Shown one piece after another: positions 1 to 11,300 of a stretch of 64,000 nucleotides of DNA. Every line of letters starts with the position of its first letter. Position 1 is the first letter of the stretch. The position numbers and the translations under genes were made by a program. Origin of the DNA: Acidobacteriota bacterium (GTDB lineage Bacteria; Acidobacteriota; Terriglobia; Bryobacterales; Bryobacteraceae); assembly GCA_016201205.1 (NCBI GenBank), contig JACQDF010000219.1, forward strand, positions 1 to 64,000. The letters are read 5' to 3'. The notes below the pieces were generated by a model, which was not told the origin of the DNA, did no database searches, and saw only the letters and a list, made by a program, of their open reading frames with translations.

Positions 1-2882
1 CGCTTGCGCAGCGTCCACTGCAAGGCGTGGTAGTTGCCGCCGGCGATCGAGCTCCACGCCGACAGCGCGGAAAACTGCGGGTTCATCATCATGTTCGCCC
101 CCAGCCTTCCGCAGTCGGGATCGCAGAACTCGTCGATGTCCGCCAGCGCCGAGGTAAAATCGTTCGGATAGAACCGCGCCACCCGATACACCTGTTGCGT
201 CGCTGTCTCACTGGCGGTTCTGAAGTTGTTGAAGAAATTCTCGAAAAACGGAATGCGCCCCACGTTGGCGACCGGCGTGTTCGAATTCACCTGCTGCGCC
301 AGCAGGGAAGCTGCTTCAAAGTACGTCTGCCCGCTTTGCGGATCCGTCATGTTGGTCGGCATCGCGAGGTCGCGGTTCATCAGCGAACGCCGCGACTGCC
401 GCCCCACATAGCTCCCTTGCAGGAACCACCCCTTGCCGAACTCGCGTCCGATCGAGAAGTTCATGTTCATCGTGTAGGGCATCTGAAGCCCGTCGTCGAT
501 GGTGTTGGTGATGGCGAAACTGCCCGCGCCGCTGGCGGGGAACTGAATGGGAAACCCCCCAGGCAGAGCAGGCCGGATCAGTTCGGGCGGCAGGTTGTTG
601 AGGCCGGTGAACCGCGGTGCGTTGACGGCCGTCAACTGCCCGGACGGATTGGAGAGGGTGGACGCGAATCCGAAAGCGGACGTGTCATAGGTGCGCGACA
701 GCGGCTGGCCGATCACGTCGTAGAACATGCCCCAGCCGGCGCGAATCGACGTCTTTCCCGCGCCGCCGAAGAGGAGCCTGGAAAGGCCCTTCTCCGCGTC
801 GGGCGACCAGGCGATGGCAAACCGTGGCGCCACGTTGCGCTTGCGGAACGGATAGATGGGCCGCGCTTTCGGGTCGTTCTTGCTGATGAAAATAATCCGT
901 CCCGCTTCTTCCTGGCTCTTTCCCTGGTCCGCCAGCGCGCCGCGCTGATTGAACCATTGGCCCATCGGGATGTTGGTCGAGATTTGCACCCCGTTTGCTT
1001 CATGAATCGGCGGCATCAGGGACCAACGCAGCCCGTAGGTGAGCGTCAGATTTCGCTTCATACGCCAGGTGTCCTGGAAGTACATTTCGTACTCCTCGTT
1101 TCTGAAATCGCGTGAGATGGGAGCACCCACGGGCAGGACTTTGCCATCGATCGTGTAGTTGTATCGCGCCGTCCCCAGACTGACGATGCCCAGCAGGGCC
1201 ATCATGGCATCGTTGTAAGCTGTGCGATCCGACGGCGCCAGATCCGGCGGCTGGATGTCGGCCCCGGTGCCGCGCAGCCAGCTCACATTGGTGGAGGCGC
1301 TGTGAAACGAGCGCCCAAAGTTATTCGATTGGTTCGAGATAAACCGGAAGATAGCGCCAAACTGGAACGCATGCGAGCCCTTTGTCCAGTTCATGTCCTC
1401 GCCGAATTGGTGCAGCGGGAGCTGGCGGGAAATGCCCGTCGTCAGGCCATAGCGGTCGTTGATATTGCGGAAGCTTACCGCCGATGCCGATTGGATGCCC
1501 GTCGTCTCCCGAGACAGCCGTGTAATGCCGTAGCGGAAGTTGCTGAAGATGTTGGGGCCCAGCACGGCATTGTATCCGATGGCCAGTCCTTTGGCATTCG
1601 CCAGACTCGCATTGTTGGGCTGTTCGCCCGGGAATTGCGGAGATCCCGTGCTCCGGTCATTCTGCAACTGCCCGCGGAAGAACAGGTTGTGTTTCGCATT
1701 CACCGCGTAGTCGAAGCGCGCCGTATAAGTGTTCCAGCGTAATTGCAACGGCGCCACGAAACGGAACCCCTGGATGTTCAGGCCGTCGCCCAATGTAAAG
1801 TCGTTCGGCGCCGGGTAGGTGTTGAAAAGCTGCAACACCGCCGGATTCGGACCAATCCCCCGCGGGTCGATGCGGCTGCGAATATCCTGCGCCCCTAACC
1901 GCACCAGTTGCCCGTCCCTGTTCCTGTACTGCACAACTCCCTGCCGCAGAAGCTCCGAGGGAACCGTGCGGCTCACGTTTGCCTCGCTGCGGTCATTGCG
2001 CTGCTCCCAATTCAAGAAGAAAAAGAGCTTGTTCTTCCTGATTGGCCCGCCGGCGGAAGCGCCTGGCAGGTTGATCAGCAGCTTGGGTCTCTTCACGCCC
2101 GAAAGATTGTTGAAGAAATCATTCGCTGCCGTGGCCGTGTTGCGGTGATACCAATACGCCGACCCGTGCCAATCGTTGGAGCCGCTCTTGGTCACCAGCG
2201 ACACCTGCGCGCCCGAGCTGCGGCCCTGGTCGGCGTTGGCGTTGGTCGTGGTAGTGCGAAACTCCTGTACGGAATCAAGCGTCACCCGGAGGACGCTGGT
2301 GAACGCGGTCCGCTCCATCTGATCGTTCACGTCGATCCCGTCCAGCGTCACGTTGCCTTGATCGCTCTTGCCGCCATTGACGTTGCCGAACACGGTCACG
2401 CCGGGCTGCAATTGGAGAAGCCGTGTCACGTTGCGGGCAAACGAAGGCAATTGAAGGATCGGCATGCTGCCGATGGCGTTGCCCATGGAAGCATCGATCG
2501 TGTTTACCTGCACCGTCTCCGCCGAGACAGAGACCGTTTCCGCCACTGCCCCTACTTTTTCGAATTGCACGTTCACGGTGGTGGGCGTGTTCACCAGCAG
2601 AGCAATGTTGTTGACAATCACTTCCGCAAAGCCGGCCGCCTTACCGGTCAGCTTGTAGGTTCCGGGCTGCACTTGCGGGAACGCATAGCGCCCTTGCGAA
2701 TCGGAGGTCGTCTCGCGCCGGAGGCCTCGGTCGGCATCCTCGAGCACAAGCGTCGCGTTTGGAATTACTGCCCCGGTCGGGTCAGTAACGACGCCGCTTA
2801 ACTGGGTCAGTTGCTGGCCAGCAGCAGGCCAAACAGACACCAGCAGCGTGCACAACAGCAATGTGAAAGTTTTCTTGGTCAT
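1..2882 (-). CDS. TonB-dependent receptor, Oar-like, with N-terminal carboxypeptidase-regulatory (CnaB-like) domain; C-terminus runs off the window
   Basis: Minus-strand reading from ATG at 2882: MTKKTFTLLLCTLLVSVWPAAGQQLTQLSGVVTDPTGAVIPNATLVLEDADRGLRRETTSDSQGRYAFPQVQPGTYKL..., plug-like NGGKSDQGNVTLDGIDVNDQ, no stop to the window edge. Not in the ORF track because it is open-ended. Confidence 0.88.
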   Translation of the reverse strand, partial: MTKKTFTLLLCTLLVSVWPAAGQQLTQLSGVVTDPTGAVIPNATLVLEDADRGLRRETTSDSQGRYAFPQVQPGTYKLTGKAAGFAEVIVNNIALLVNTPTTVNVQFEKVGAVAETVSVSAETVQVNTIDASMGNAIGSMPILQLPSFARNVTRLLQLQPGVTVFGNVNGGKSDQGNVTLDGIDVNDQMERTAFTSVLRVTLDSVQEFRTTTTNANADQGRSSGAQVSLVTKSGSNDWHGSAYWYHRNTATAANDFFNNLSGVKRPKLLINLPGASAGGPIRKNKLFFFLNWEQRNDRSEANVSRTVPSELLRQGVVQYRNRDGQLVRLGAQDIRSRIDPRGIGPNPAVLQLFNTYPAPNDFTLGDGLNIQGFRFVAPLQLRWNTYTARFDYAVNAKHNLFFRGQLQNDRSTGSPQFPGEQPNNASLANAKGLAIGYNAVLGPNIFSNFRYGITRLSRETTGIQSASAVSFRNINDRYGLTTGISRQLPLHQFGEDMNWTKGSHAFQFGAIFRFISNQSNNFGRSFHSASTNVSWLRGTGADIQPPDLAPSDRTAYNDAMMALLGIVSLGTARYNYTIDGKVLPVGAPISRDFRNEEYEMYFQDTWRMKRNLTLTYGLRWSLMPPIHEANGVQISTNIPMGQWFNQRGALADQGKSQEEAGRIIFISKNDPKARPIYPFRKRNVAPRFAIAWSPDAEKGLSRLLFGGAGKTSIRAGWGMFYDVIGQPLSRTYDTSAFGFASTLSNPSGQLTAVNAPRFTGLNNLPPELIRPALPGGFPIQFPASGAGSFAITNTIDDGLQMPYTMNMNFSIGREFGKGWFLQGSYVGRQSRRSLMNRDLAMPTNMTDPQSGQTYFEAASLLAQQVNSNTPVANVGRIPFFENFFNNFRTASETATQQVYRVARFYPNDFTSALADIDEFCDPDCGRLGANMMMNPQFSALSAWSSIAGGNYHALQWTLRK

Positions 2883-2900
2883 TCCCTTCCCCCTGTACGA

Positions 2901-4358
2901 TCACGAGTTCCGTGATTTCCCTCTTGTAACAGAATCCGGCACGGGATTCAAGCGGGGTGCGGCCAGCTCCCGCACCAGCCGCCACGTTTCGTCGATGTCC
3001 GCCTGCGTCGTGTGGATGTTGCCGATGGCCCATCGCAGCACAAACCTGCCGTTCAGCACCGTATGCGAAAAGAACGCCTGGCCTGTCCCGTTCAGCTCGT
3101 CAAGCAGCAGGCGGTTGAGCTCGTCGGACCCTTTCAGCCGGAAGCAAACCAGCGACATCGGCGTGGGAGCGCACAGCTCGAAGCGGCCGTCGGCCTCGAT
3201 GCGGCTGGCCAGCGTCCGCGCCATTTGAATATGGTTGCGGATGATGGCCGCGATCCGCTCCCGCCCGAAATAGCGCATGACGAACCACAGTTTCAACGCG
3301 CGGAAGCGGCGGCCGAGCGGGACGCCGTAATCCATGTAATTGACCACGCGCGGATCTTCGGCGGTGCGGAGGTACTCGGGCACAAGGGTCAGAGCATTCT
3401 TAAGCACATCCGGCCGCCGGATGTAGAACGCGCTCAGGTCAATCGGCGTGAACAGCCATTTATGCGGATTGATCACGAAAGAGTGCGCCCGGTCGACCCC
3501 CTCGAGCGCCTGCCGGTGTTCCGGCACCAGAGCGGCATGCCCGCCATAGGCTCCGTCCACATGCAGCCAAAGATCCTCCTGCTCACAGATATTCGCAATC
3601 TCCGGAACAGGGTCGATGCTGGTGGTCGACGTTGTCCCGACGGTGGCGACGACGCAGAACGGACGCTTGCCCGCGGCGCGGTCCTGGCGGATCGCATCGT
3701 GCAGAGCTTCCGGGCGCATACGGAACGCTTCGTCCACGCAAATCTTGCGCACGTTTCGCTGGCCGACGCCGATGGCGAGAGCGCCTTTTTCCACTGAGGA
3801 ATGCGCCTGTTCGGAGGTGTACAGCACGAAGTCATTTGCCGCCCCTTCGACGCGCGCCGCCGGGTCCGCCATCGCCCTGGCAGCCAGAATCGCATGCATC
3901 GTGCTGGTGGAAGCGGTGTCGTGGATCATGCCGAAGAACGACTCCGGCAGACCAAGCCACTGGCGAAGCCACTTCATCGTCACCTGCTCCAGCTCCGTCA
4001 CCGCGGGCGAGGACTTCCATAACATGCCGTTCATGTTCAGCGTTGCAATCAGCATTTCGGCGAGGATTCCGGGACCGCTGCTGGAGACGGAGAAATAAGA
4101 AAAGAAGCGTGGATGATTCCACACGGCGCAATGGGGCGCCACCAGGCTGCGAAAGTCATCGAGAATCTGCTCGATTGGCTCGCCATGATCCGGCGCAGAC
4201 GAAGGAAGCCGGCCGGCCAGGTCGCCAGGGGGGAACGGCGGGCAAACCGGATAGCGGCGCGGGTCGGCGAGAAAATCCGCGATCCAGTCGACAACCTCAT
4301 GCCCGGCGCGGCGGAACTCCTCGCTGGGCATGTCGGCGGACAGAGGTTCAACGGCCAT
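2901..4358 (-). CDS. Pyridoxal-dependent decarboxylase (aromatic-L-amino-acid decarboxylase family)
   Basis: 485 aa; HPRFFSYF, LWLHVDGAYGGHAAL, SFVINPHKWLFTPIDLSAFY PLP-lysine motif. Confidence 0.92.
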   Translation of the reverse strand: MAVEPLSADMPSEEFRRAGHEVVDWIADFLADPRRYPVCPPFPPGDLAGRLPSSAPDHGEPIEQILDDFRSLVAPHCAVWNHPRFFSYFSVSSSGPGILAEMLIATLNMNGMLWKSSPAVTELEQVTMKWLRQWLGLPESFFGMIHDTASTSTMHAILAARAMADPAARVEGAANDFVLYTSEQAHSSVEKGALAIGVGQRNVRKICVDEAFRMRPEALHDAIRQDRAAGKRPFCVVATVGTTSTTSIDPVPEIANICEQEDLWLHVDGAYGGHAALVPEHRQALEGVDRAHSFVINPHKWLFTPIDLSAFYIRRPDVLKNALTLVPEYLRTAEDPRVVNYMDYGVPLGRRFRALKLWFVMRYFGRERIAAIIRNHIQMARTLASRIEADGRFELCAPTPMSLVCFRLKGSDELNRLLLDELNGTGQAFFSHTVLNGRFVLRWAIGNIHTTQADIDETWRLVRELAAPRLNPVPDSVTRGKSRNS

Positions 4359-4367
4359 AAGGCAATG

Positions 4368-5276
4368 CTACGCCCCGGCCGCCTCCTGTTGCACCACCGG
4401 CAGCCATCCCCGGAACCATTCGCGGAATTCGCCGGCGATTTGCTCAGTGGCCGGGGCAAGCGGATTGGCGCGCCGGCCCATCTTCAAGCCGCGAACGCTG
4501 AGCGCCTCGCGAATGCCATAGGGGCCGGGGAACTGGTCGATGCGGCTCATGAACTCGTCCAGCCGCGCGCTCAGCCGGACGATGCGCGCGTCGTGACTGG
4601 CGCGAACCGCTTCTTCCAACGCAATCATCAGCTCGGGGACGGCGCAGGCGCATCCGGAGATGACGCCTGGCGCGCCGGCTGCCAGGCCGCGCACGAAGAG
4701 CGCGTCATTGCCCACCAGCACCGTGAAGTCGCGTTTGGCTCGCGCCTGCAACAATCGCCAGAGATAATTCCAGTCGCCGCTCGAGTCCTTGATTCCGGCG
4801 TAGCGGCCTTCAAGCAGCATCTCCTCAGCCACCTCAACCGGGATGGCGTTGTTGTAAGCCGGCAGGTTGTAGAGCAGCAGAGGAACGTCGTTGCCGATTC
4901 CTTCCGCGAATTCCACCAGGTACTCGCGTATCTCGGCGGCGCCATAGCGGAAATAGTAAGGGGGCTGCATCAGGATGCCGGCCGCGCCGTTGGCCCGGGC
5001 GTGGCCGGCGATCGTTTCCGCCTCTTCCAGGCAGGCGCAGGTGGCGTTGATGATCACCGGGACGCGGCTGCGCTTGATCGCCATCTGCGCCAGCCGGACG
5101 CGGTCCTCGACGCTGAAGTTCGGGAATTCGCCGGTGGCGCCGAAGAGCACGATTCCGCTGACGCGACGCCCGCACAGGAAATCGACCACTTCGAGAGCCG
5201 CGCCCATATCCATTTGATAGGCATCGGCGCGGGAGGGTGTGACTGCGGCGGCAAGAACACCTTGGAACGGGAGCAT
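4368..5276 (-). CDS. Dihydrodipicolinate synthase (DapA) family protein
   Basis: 302 aa; GVLAAAVTP, GIVLFGATGEFPNFSVEDR, LLLYNLPAYN, YAGIKDSSGD. Confidence 0.9.
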   Translation of the reverse strand: MLPFQGVLAAAVTPSRADAYQMDMGAALEVVDFLCGRRVSGIVLFGATGEFPNFSVEDRVRLAQMAIKRSRVPVIINATCACLEEAETIAGHARANGAAGILMQPPYYFRYGAAEIREYLVEFAEGIGNDVPLLLYNLPAYNNAIPVEVAEEMLLEGRYAGIKDSSGDWNYLWRLLQARAKRDFTVLVGNDALFVRGLAAGAPGVISGCACAVPELMIALEEAVRASHDARIVRLSARLDEFMSRIDQFPGPYGIREALSVRGLKMGRRANPLAPATEQIAGEFREWFRGWLPVVQQEAAGA

Positions 5277-5330
5277 GGACTGGATAGAATATTGTATCGC
5301 CTGTCGCGCAGCGCTCCGGGACGCGCTGGT

Positions 5331-5933
5331 TCAGGCCTGGGCTACATGCAGCAGATGCCCGCGCTTGCCCACGTTGACGCCAATGGTGGCGCCGATCTGC
5401 GCTTTGGCGCCTTCAGCCTCGTGGATGTGGCCGCAAAAGAAGTACACCGGCTGATGCTTGTCGAGGAATTCCTTGACCGCCGTGCTGCCGAAATGCAGCC
5501 CCTGGCCCGCGCAATCGAGCAACGTGCCCTTTGGGGGGCAGTGGCAGATGAGAATCAGCGGTTTCAGGGAAGCGAACGGCGCCAGCCGCTCGGCGAGCTC
5601 CTTCTCGCTGTACTCGCCCGGTGTGTTGAACGGCGTCGGGTTCGAATAGCCGAGAGCGGCGATCTGATATCCGCCGGCTGCCATCGACTTGCCATGGAAA
5701 TTCACAAAGCCGTGCCGCTCGCACATCCGGGCGATGTCGCGGTCTGACTCATGATTGCCCGGGATCACGTACATCTTCTCCTTGCGGCGCGCCAGGATTC
5801 CGCCCACGCGGTCGAAGCCCTTGGCCCAGCTCACCATGTCGCCGGCGGCGAAGTAGCAGTCGGCCTCGATCTCCATGAGGCGATCGAGCGCCTCCAGGTC
5901 GCTGTGAATATCGGAGAAGACGAGCAGGCGCAT
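5331..5933 (-). CDS. Metallophosphoesterase family protein
   Basis: 200 aa; FSDIHSD, GDMV, IPGNHES, GHIHE metal-binding motifs. Confidence 0.9.
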   Translation of the reverse strand: MRLLVFSDIHSDLEALDRLMEIEADCYFAAGDMVSWAKGFDRVGGILARRKEKMYVIPGNHESDRDIARMCERHGFVNFHGKSMAAGGYQIAALGYSNPTPFNTPGEYSEKELAERLAPFASLKPLILICHCPPKGTLLDCAGQGLHFGSTAVKEFLDKHQPVYFFCGHIHEAEGAKAQIGATIGVNVGKRGHLLHVAQA

Positions 5934-5935
5934 AT

Positions 5936-6589
5936 TTGATTCTATGCCGCTCCGCGGTCCACGGCGCCGGTGAGGATTGGGCGGAAAAGGTTTGTGCGGA
6001 GATTGCCCACCGCATCGGACTGCCGCACGCCAGATACGATCTTGCTCAGTGGCACTCGCCGGGCGGTCCGGTTTACGGCGTTCGCTCTTGGAGCTTCTGC
6101 ACAGATGGCGGGACTCTAATCCATGGAAACGAGCTGTTGGCGGAAGCCGATCTGGACTATTCGACCGGCGTTTCGAGGTTCCGGCAGTCTAAGCACACTG
6201 CTGACAGGGTAGTAGGTGCGCTCCAGCGTCACAAGCCAAAGGTTCCTCTGGATTGGTCGCCTCCCGTCTGGCTTGAACGGCTCAGTACTCGAGATCAGAA
6301 TTACGCCGTTGCTGCCTACGCAGCAAAAGCGCGGTCAGCGCTCTATCGCAGCGAAGGGGACGATAAGCCAATGGGGACATTGGATGCATTTCTGGAAGTG
6401 GCGCGGCGCAAACGAAGCACTGGGCTGCATTGGATCGCCACTCTCGAAGGGATTCCGGATTCCGAACTCGTTATACTGGTGGACAGAGTGCCGCCTACAC
6501 GGATTACGCCGACCTCAGCGGAATTTGCCAAGAAACTAATCCTGGCGAACAGGGCCAGGTTGAGCCAAGCCAAGGCGTCCTTGCTATGA
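5936..6589 (+). pseudogene. HipA-like kinase-family remnant lacking N-terminus and apparently the catalytic core
   Basis: Retains GEDWAEKVCAEIAHRIGLPHARYDLA, LIHGNELL, HTADRVV and C-terminal LERLSTRDQNYAVAAYAAKARSALY...FAKKLILANRARL; the segment normally holding the DRHHENW-type catalytic loop is absent between PLDWSPPVW and LERLSTRD. TTG start immediately abuts the divergent metallophosphoesterase gene. Confidence 0.55.
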
Positions 6590-7368
6590 GGGTATTCTTC
6601 GTTGCCTGGCAGGACCCGGAGCGCCGGAAGTGGTATCCCGTCGCCCGTTTGGAGTTTTGCCCCGGACACTATGAGTTCGTATACACGAAAGGGGCGGAAC
6701 AGGCCCAAAGAGAAGCTGGATTCGAACCTCTCGCATCGTTCCCTGACTTGCGAAAGATGTACGTATCGCAGAAGTTGTTCCCACTGATTTCGAACCGCCT
6801 GCTGACGGAGAACAGGCCAGAATACCAGGACTACTTGGAGTGGCTGAGCTTACCTGCGAATGAACGCGACCCGGCGGTCATCCTGGCGAGGAATGGCGGA
6901 CGGCGGGTCACGGACACCCTCGAGGTGTTTCCACGTCCGGAGCAAACTGAACAAGGGTACCAGGTGCACTTCCTTCTGCATGGGCTGAGGCACATGCCGG
7001 AAGCCGCCGTCGAGCGTACGCTCAAGCTGCAACCCGATGAGAGGCTCCTTCCAATGATTGATCTTCAGAATCCAAGAGATCCGGAAGCCATTGCTTTGTG
7101 TACTGCTGAGACCTCGCAGAAAGACGTGCATGTGATCGGGTATTGTCCGCGCTACCTAAGAAGAGACTTTCGGAAGCTCTTGAAGACGGAGGAGCAGTCG
7201 TTCAAGGTCACGGTGGTCCGTGTAAACCCTCCGCCCGCGCCTCTTCAGTTTCGAGTGTTGTGCAGGGCATCGACAAAATGGCCAGCCGATTTTGAGCCCT
7301 TCAGCGACATCGAATATGAGCCTCGTGAAACGGAAGACGTGGAGGCCGTCTCGGCGCCGTCACGGTAG
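6586..7368 (+). CDS. HIRAN-like domain protein encoded with the HipA-like remnant
   Basis: ATG at 6586 overlaps the upstream stop (ATGA). MRVFFVAWQDPERRKWYPVARLEF..., C-terminal DPEAIALCTAETSQKDVHVIGYCPRYLRRDFRKLL resembles HIRAN. Confidence 0.5.
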   Translation: MRVFFVAWQDPERRKWYPVARLEFCPGHYEFVYTKGAEQAQREAGFEPLASFPDLRKMYVSQKLFPLISNRLLTENRPEYQDYLEWLSLPANERDPAVILARNGGRRVTDTLEVFPRPEQTEQGYQVHFLLHGLRHMPEAAVERTLKLQPDERLLPMIDLQNPRDPEAIALCTAETSQKDVHVIGYCPRYLRRDFRKLLKTEEQSFKVTVVRVNPPPAPLQFRVLCRASTKWPADFEPFSDIEYEPRETEDVEAVSAPSR

Positions 7369-7387
7369 TCCGGCTCATCGGCGTCAT

Positions 7388-8288
7388 TCATTCGACGAGA
7401 AGCGCCTTCTTCCTCACCCAATCCTGCGTCTCGCGATTCAAGCGTGCAACTTCAGCCAGAAACTTGGGATCCCCCTCGTCCGGCTCGCCCAGAAAGCCGC
7501 GCCTGCGGGCGCGGTTGCGCAGATACGCGCCGCAGACGTGCCATCCGATGCAGGCGGGGAATTCGCGAAGGGTGCGCAGCATCGCGCCGTAGTCGGCCGC
7601 CCACTCGCTCTGCGGCAGCTTGTTCCAGCTCGCCGGCGCGCAATCGGCCAGCAGGAGCGGCTTGCCTGTCACCGCGTGAAACCGCTCGAAGCCGCGACGC
7701 ACTTCGTCCGGCGGCGCGAAGAACTGGAAGCTCATCACATCGACATAAGGCCTGGCCGCCAGCAGCACCTCATCCGGCAGCGGCGCCCGAGCTTCATAGC
7801 GGTCTTAAGAGAATCAGGTGATTCCTGTCATAACGGCGGATGGCATCGTGCGTCACCTGGTAATAGCGCGACGCCAGCGCGGACAGCTCGTCGCGGCCAG
7901 TCCGGCTGTCGAGCTTTGCCGGATCGAAGATTGGCTGCTTGTACTGCTGCGCGCGGGTATGCACCCACGTCGGGCAATCAGAGTAGAAGTAGCCGATGAG
8001 TCTTGGATCATCCGCCATGCGCTGGCAGGAGTCGCGAGCCACGTAGTCGCACCACTCCTCGAAATCCTTGCTGAAGAAATCGGGATAGCGCGTCTCGACT
8101 TCCCACTGGTGGATCTCGGCGAATGGCAGCAGGTGGCAATACGGCATCCCAAGCCACTGATACTGCTCATGGAAAAAGTTGCGCGAATGGCGGTGAATCG
8201 ACGGCGTGCGGACCAGTGGCCGCCCTGCCGCGCCACCTGAAAGAAGGCTTGCGAGCGCTGAGCGAAGGCTCCGCAAAGACTGGCCCAT
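7388..8288 (-). pseudogene. Frameshifted (and probably 5'-truncated) agarase/glycoside-hydrolase-like gene
   Basis: Two abutting minus ORFs form one protein: ...YYQVTHDAIRRYDRNHLIL (7794-8288) continues in another frame as (L)DRYEARAPLPDEVLLAARPYVDVMSFQFF... (7388-7768); a 1-nt indel near 7800 explains it. Confidence 0.6.
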
Positions 8289-8359
8289 TCTCTTCTCGTC
8301 AGCAGTTGCGCCATGGGCTACACGGTATCATGAAGGTGGCCGCCGCGAGTAGGAATCCC

Positions 8360-11300
8360 ATGCCACAAGAACCGGAATCCCCTATCACTGTGAATCGCTG
8401 GCTGGAGGACGAGCTCTTTCTGGAGTATCTGCATGACCGCCGCATGGTGGACGCGAGCTGGGACGACGTGTTCCGCTCCCGCCAGGGCGACGGGCAGCCG
8501 GGCAATGGCGCGCCGCAAGTCAACACGCCCGCCGCTGCCGTATCGTCGGGCGCGCCGGCCCCGCTGCGCGGCGCTGCCGCCAGAATCGCCGAGAACATGA
8601 CGGCGTCGCTCTCGATCCCTGTCGCCTCCTCGCAGCGCATCATTCCCGTCAAAGTGATCGAAGAGAACCGCCGCATCCTCAATCAGCACCGCGCGCTGAC
8701 GGGGAAGAGCAAGATCTCCTACACGCACCTGGCGGGCTGGGCGATCGTCAAGGCGCTCGGCAAGTTCCCGAATCTCAACAACGCTTACGCCGAGATCGGC
8801 GGCTCGCCGCACCGTCTGGTGCGCGAAGAAATCAACCTCGGTATCGCTGTCGATGTCGCGGGCAAAGATGGAAACCGCTCGCTGGTGGTCCCCTCCATCA
8901 AAAACGCCGGAAATCTCGATTTCCAGCAGTACATGCTCCAGTTCGACGACCTGGTGTCGCGAGCCCGCGGCGGCAGGCTGGCACCCGCCGACTTTCAGGG
9001 CACGACGATCTCGCTCACCAACCCGGGCACGGTCGGCACCTTCGGCTCGATGCCGCGCCTGATGACCGGCCAGGGAGCGATCATCGCCACCGGCGCCATC
9101 GATTATCCCGCCGAATACCAGGGTGTCTCGCCGGGCGTCCGCTCGATGATCGGCATCAGCAAAGTGATGGCCATAAGCTGCACATACGATCACCGGATGA
9201 TTCAGGGCGCCGAGTCCGGCTTGTTCCTGGCGTATTTGCAGGAATTACTGCAAGGCGGCCACTGCTTCTACGAGTCGATCTTCGCGGACCTGAAGCTGCC
9301 TTATCATCCCGTGCGGTGGGAGCCCGACCGGCAGGTGGCCGTGCCGGGACTCGGCGGCGGGCATTCCGAGGACGTGGCCAAGCAGGCCGCGGTGCTCCAA
9401 TTGATCAACGCCTACCGCGTGCGCGGGCACCTGATCGCGAATCTTGATCCGCTGGGCGCCGAGCCGCAGTATCACGCTGAACTGGACCCGGCCACGTACG
9501 GGCTCACCATCTGGGACCTGGACCGGGAATTCCTCACCGGCAATCTCTACGGCGACAGCGACCAGCCGCAGGTGGCCACGCTGCGCGAGATTCTTGAGAC
9601 GCTGCGAGGCGCCTACTGCGGCACCATGAGCTGCGAGTACATGAACATCCAGGTGCCCGAGCAGAAGCGCTGGCTGCAACAGCACATGGAGCCGCAAGCC
9701 AATGCCTGGCCGCTCGAAGCCGAAACGCGCCGGCGCACGCTCGAGATGCTGATCGAAGCCGAGGAGTTCGAGCACTTCCTGCATTCGCGATTCGTCGGCC
9801 AGAAGCGGTTTGCGCTCGAAGGCTCGGAGTCCGCGATCGCCATTCTCGATTCGTTGCTCTCGCAGGCAGCGGATAAAGGCGTCGAGGAGATCGTCATCGG
9901 GATGGCGCATCGCGGCCGGCTCACGGTGCTTGCCAATCTCATTGGCAAACCGCTGACGCAGATCTTCTCGGCGTTTGAAGGCGAGCTGGATCCGGATAGC
10001 ACACAAGGCTCCGGCGATGTGAAATACCATTTGGGCGCAAGCGGGATTCACCGCGCGCCCTCCGGCAATGAGGTCAAGGTATCGGTTTCACCAAACCCGA
10101 GTCATCTGGAAGCCGTGGATCCGGTGGTGGTGGGCATCGTACGGCCCAAACAGGAACGGCTGGGCGACACGCGGCGGGAGCGTGTGATTCCCATTCTTCT
10201 GCATGGCGACGCGGCGTTCGCCGGTCAGGGCGTCGTCGCCGAGACGCTCAACCTGTCGCAACTGGAAGGCTATACCACTGGCGGAACCATTCATCTGATC
10301 ATCAATAACCAGATCGGCTTCACAACCAATCCATACGAATCGCGCTCGACCCAGTACTGCACGGACGTGGCGCGCACGGTGCAAGCCCCCATCTTCCACG
10401 TCAACGGGGACGACCCCGAGGCCTGTATCCGCGCCACCGAACTGGCCTTCGAGTACCGGCAGGCTTTCAAGAAAGACGTCGTCATCGACATGTTCTGCTA
10501 CCGCCGGCATGGTCACAACGAAGGCGACGACCCCAGCTACACGCAGCCGGTGATGTACCGGAAGATCCGCCAGCAGCCCTCGGTGGCGAAGACCTACGCG
10601 GAAAAGCTGATTCGCGAGAACGTGATCAGCGGCGATGAGATTGCGGCCATCAAGAAACCTTACGTTCAGGGTCTTGTTGACGCGTTTGACGCAGCTCAAA
10701 AGCAGGGCGAAGAGTTCCAGGTGCAGGAACTCACCGCGCTGGCGCCCGAGGCCGCCGACCCGGTGAGCGCCGAAACGGCCATCGAGGCGGAGACCGCCGC
10801 CAGCATCCTGCGCGGCCTGACGGCGCTGCCCGCGGGCTTCACGTTGCATCCCAAGCTGCGAAATTTTCTCGAGAAACGCAAGCAGGCGCTGACCGGTGCG
10901 CCCATGGACTGGGCCACGGCGGAAGCATTGGCCTTCGGGAGCCTCCTGCTCGAAGGCACGCCCGTTCGCCTGAGCGGGCAGGACAGCGCACGCGGCACCT
11001 TCAGCCAGCGGCACCTCGAGCTTTACGACGCGGAGACCGGCAGCCTGTACGTCCCGATGAAGCGTTTGGATCCCGGCCAGGCGCGATTCGATGTCATCGA
11101 CAGCTCGCTCAGCGAATACGCCGTCATCGGCTACGAGTTCGGATACAGCCTCGGCGATCCGCTCACACTGGTGATGTGGGAGGCTCAGTTCGGCGATTTC
11201 GCCAACGGCGCACAGATCATGGTGGACCAGTTCATCGCGGCGGCCGAATCCAAGTGGGGCCAGCCGAGCGGGCTGGTGCTGTTGCTGCCGCATGGCTACG

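Noticed and set aside
27-1115. 362-aa plus ORF at the window start
   Set aside because: Antisense to the TonB-dependent receptor, which is continuous on the minus strand.
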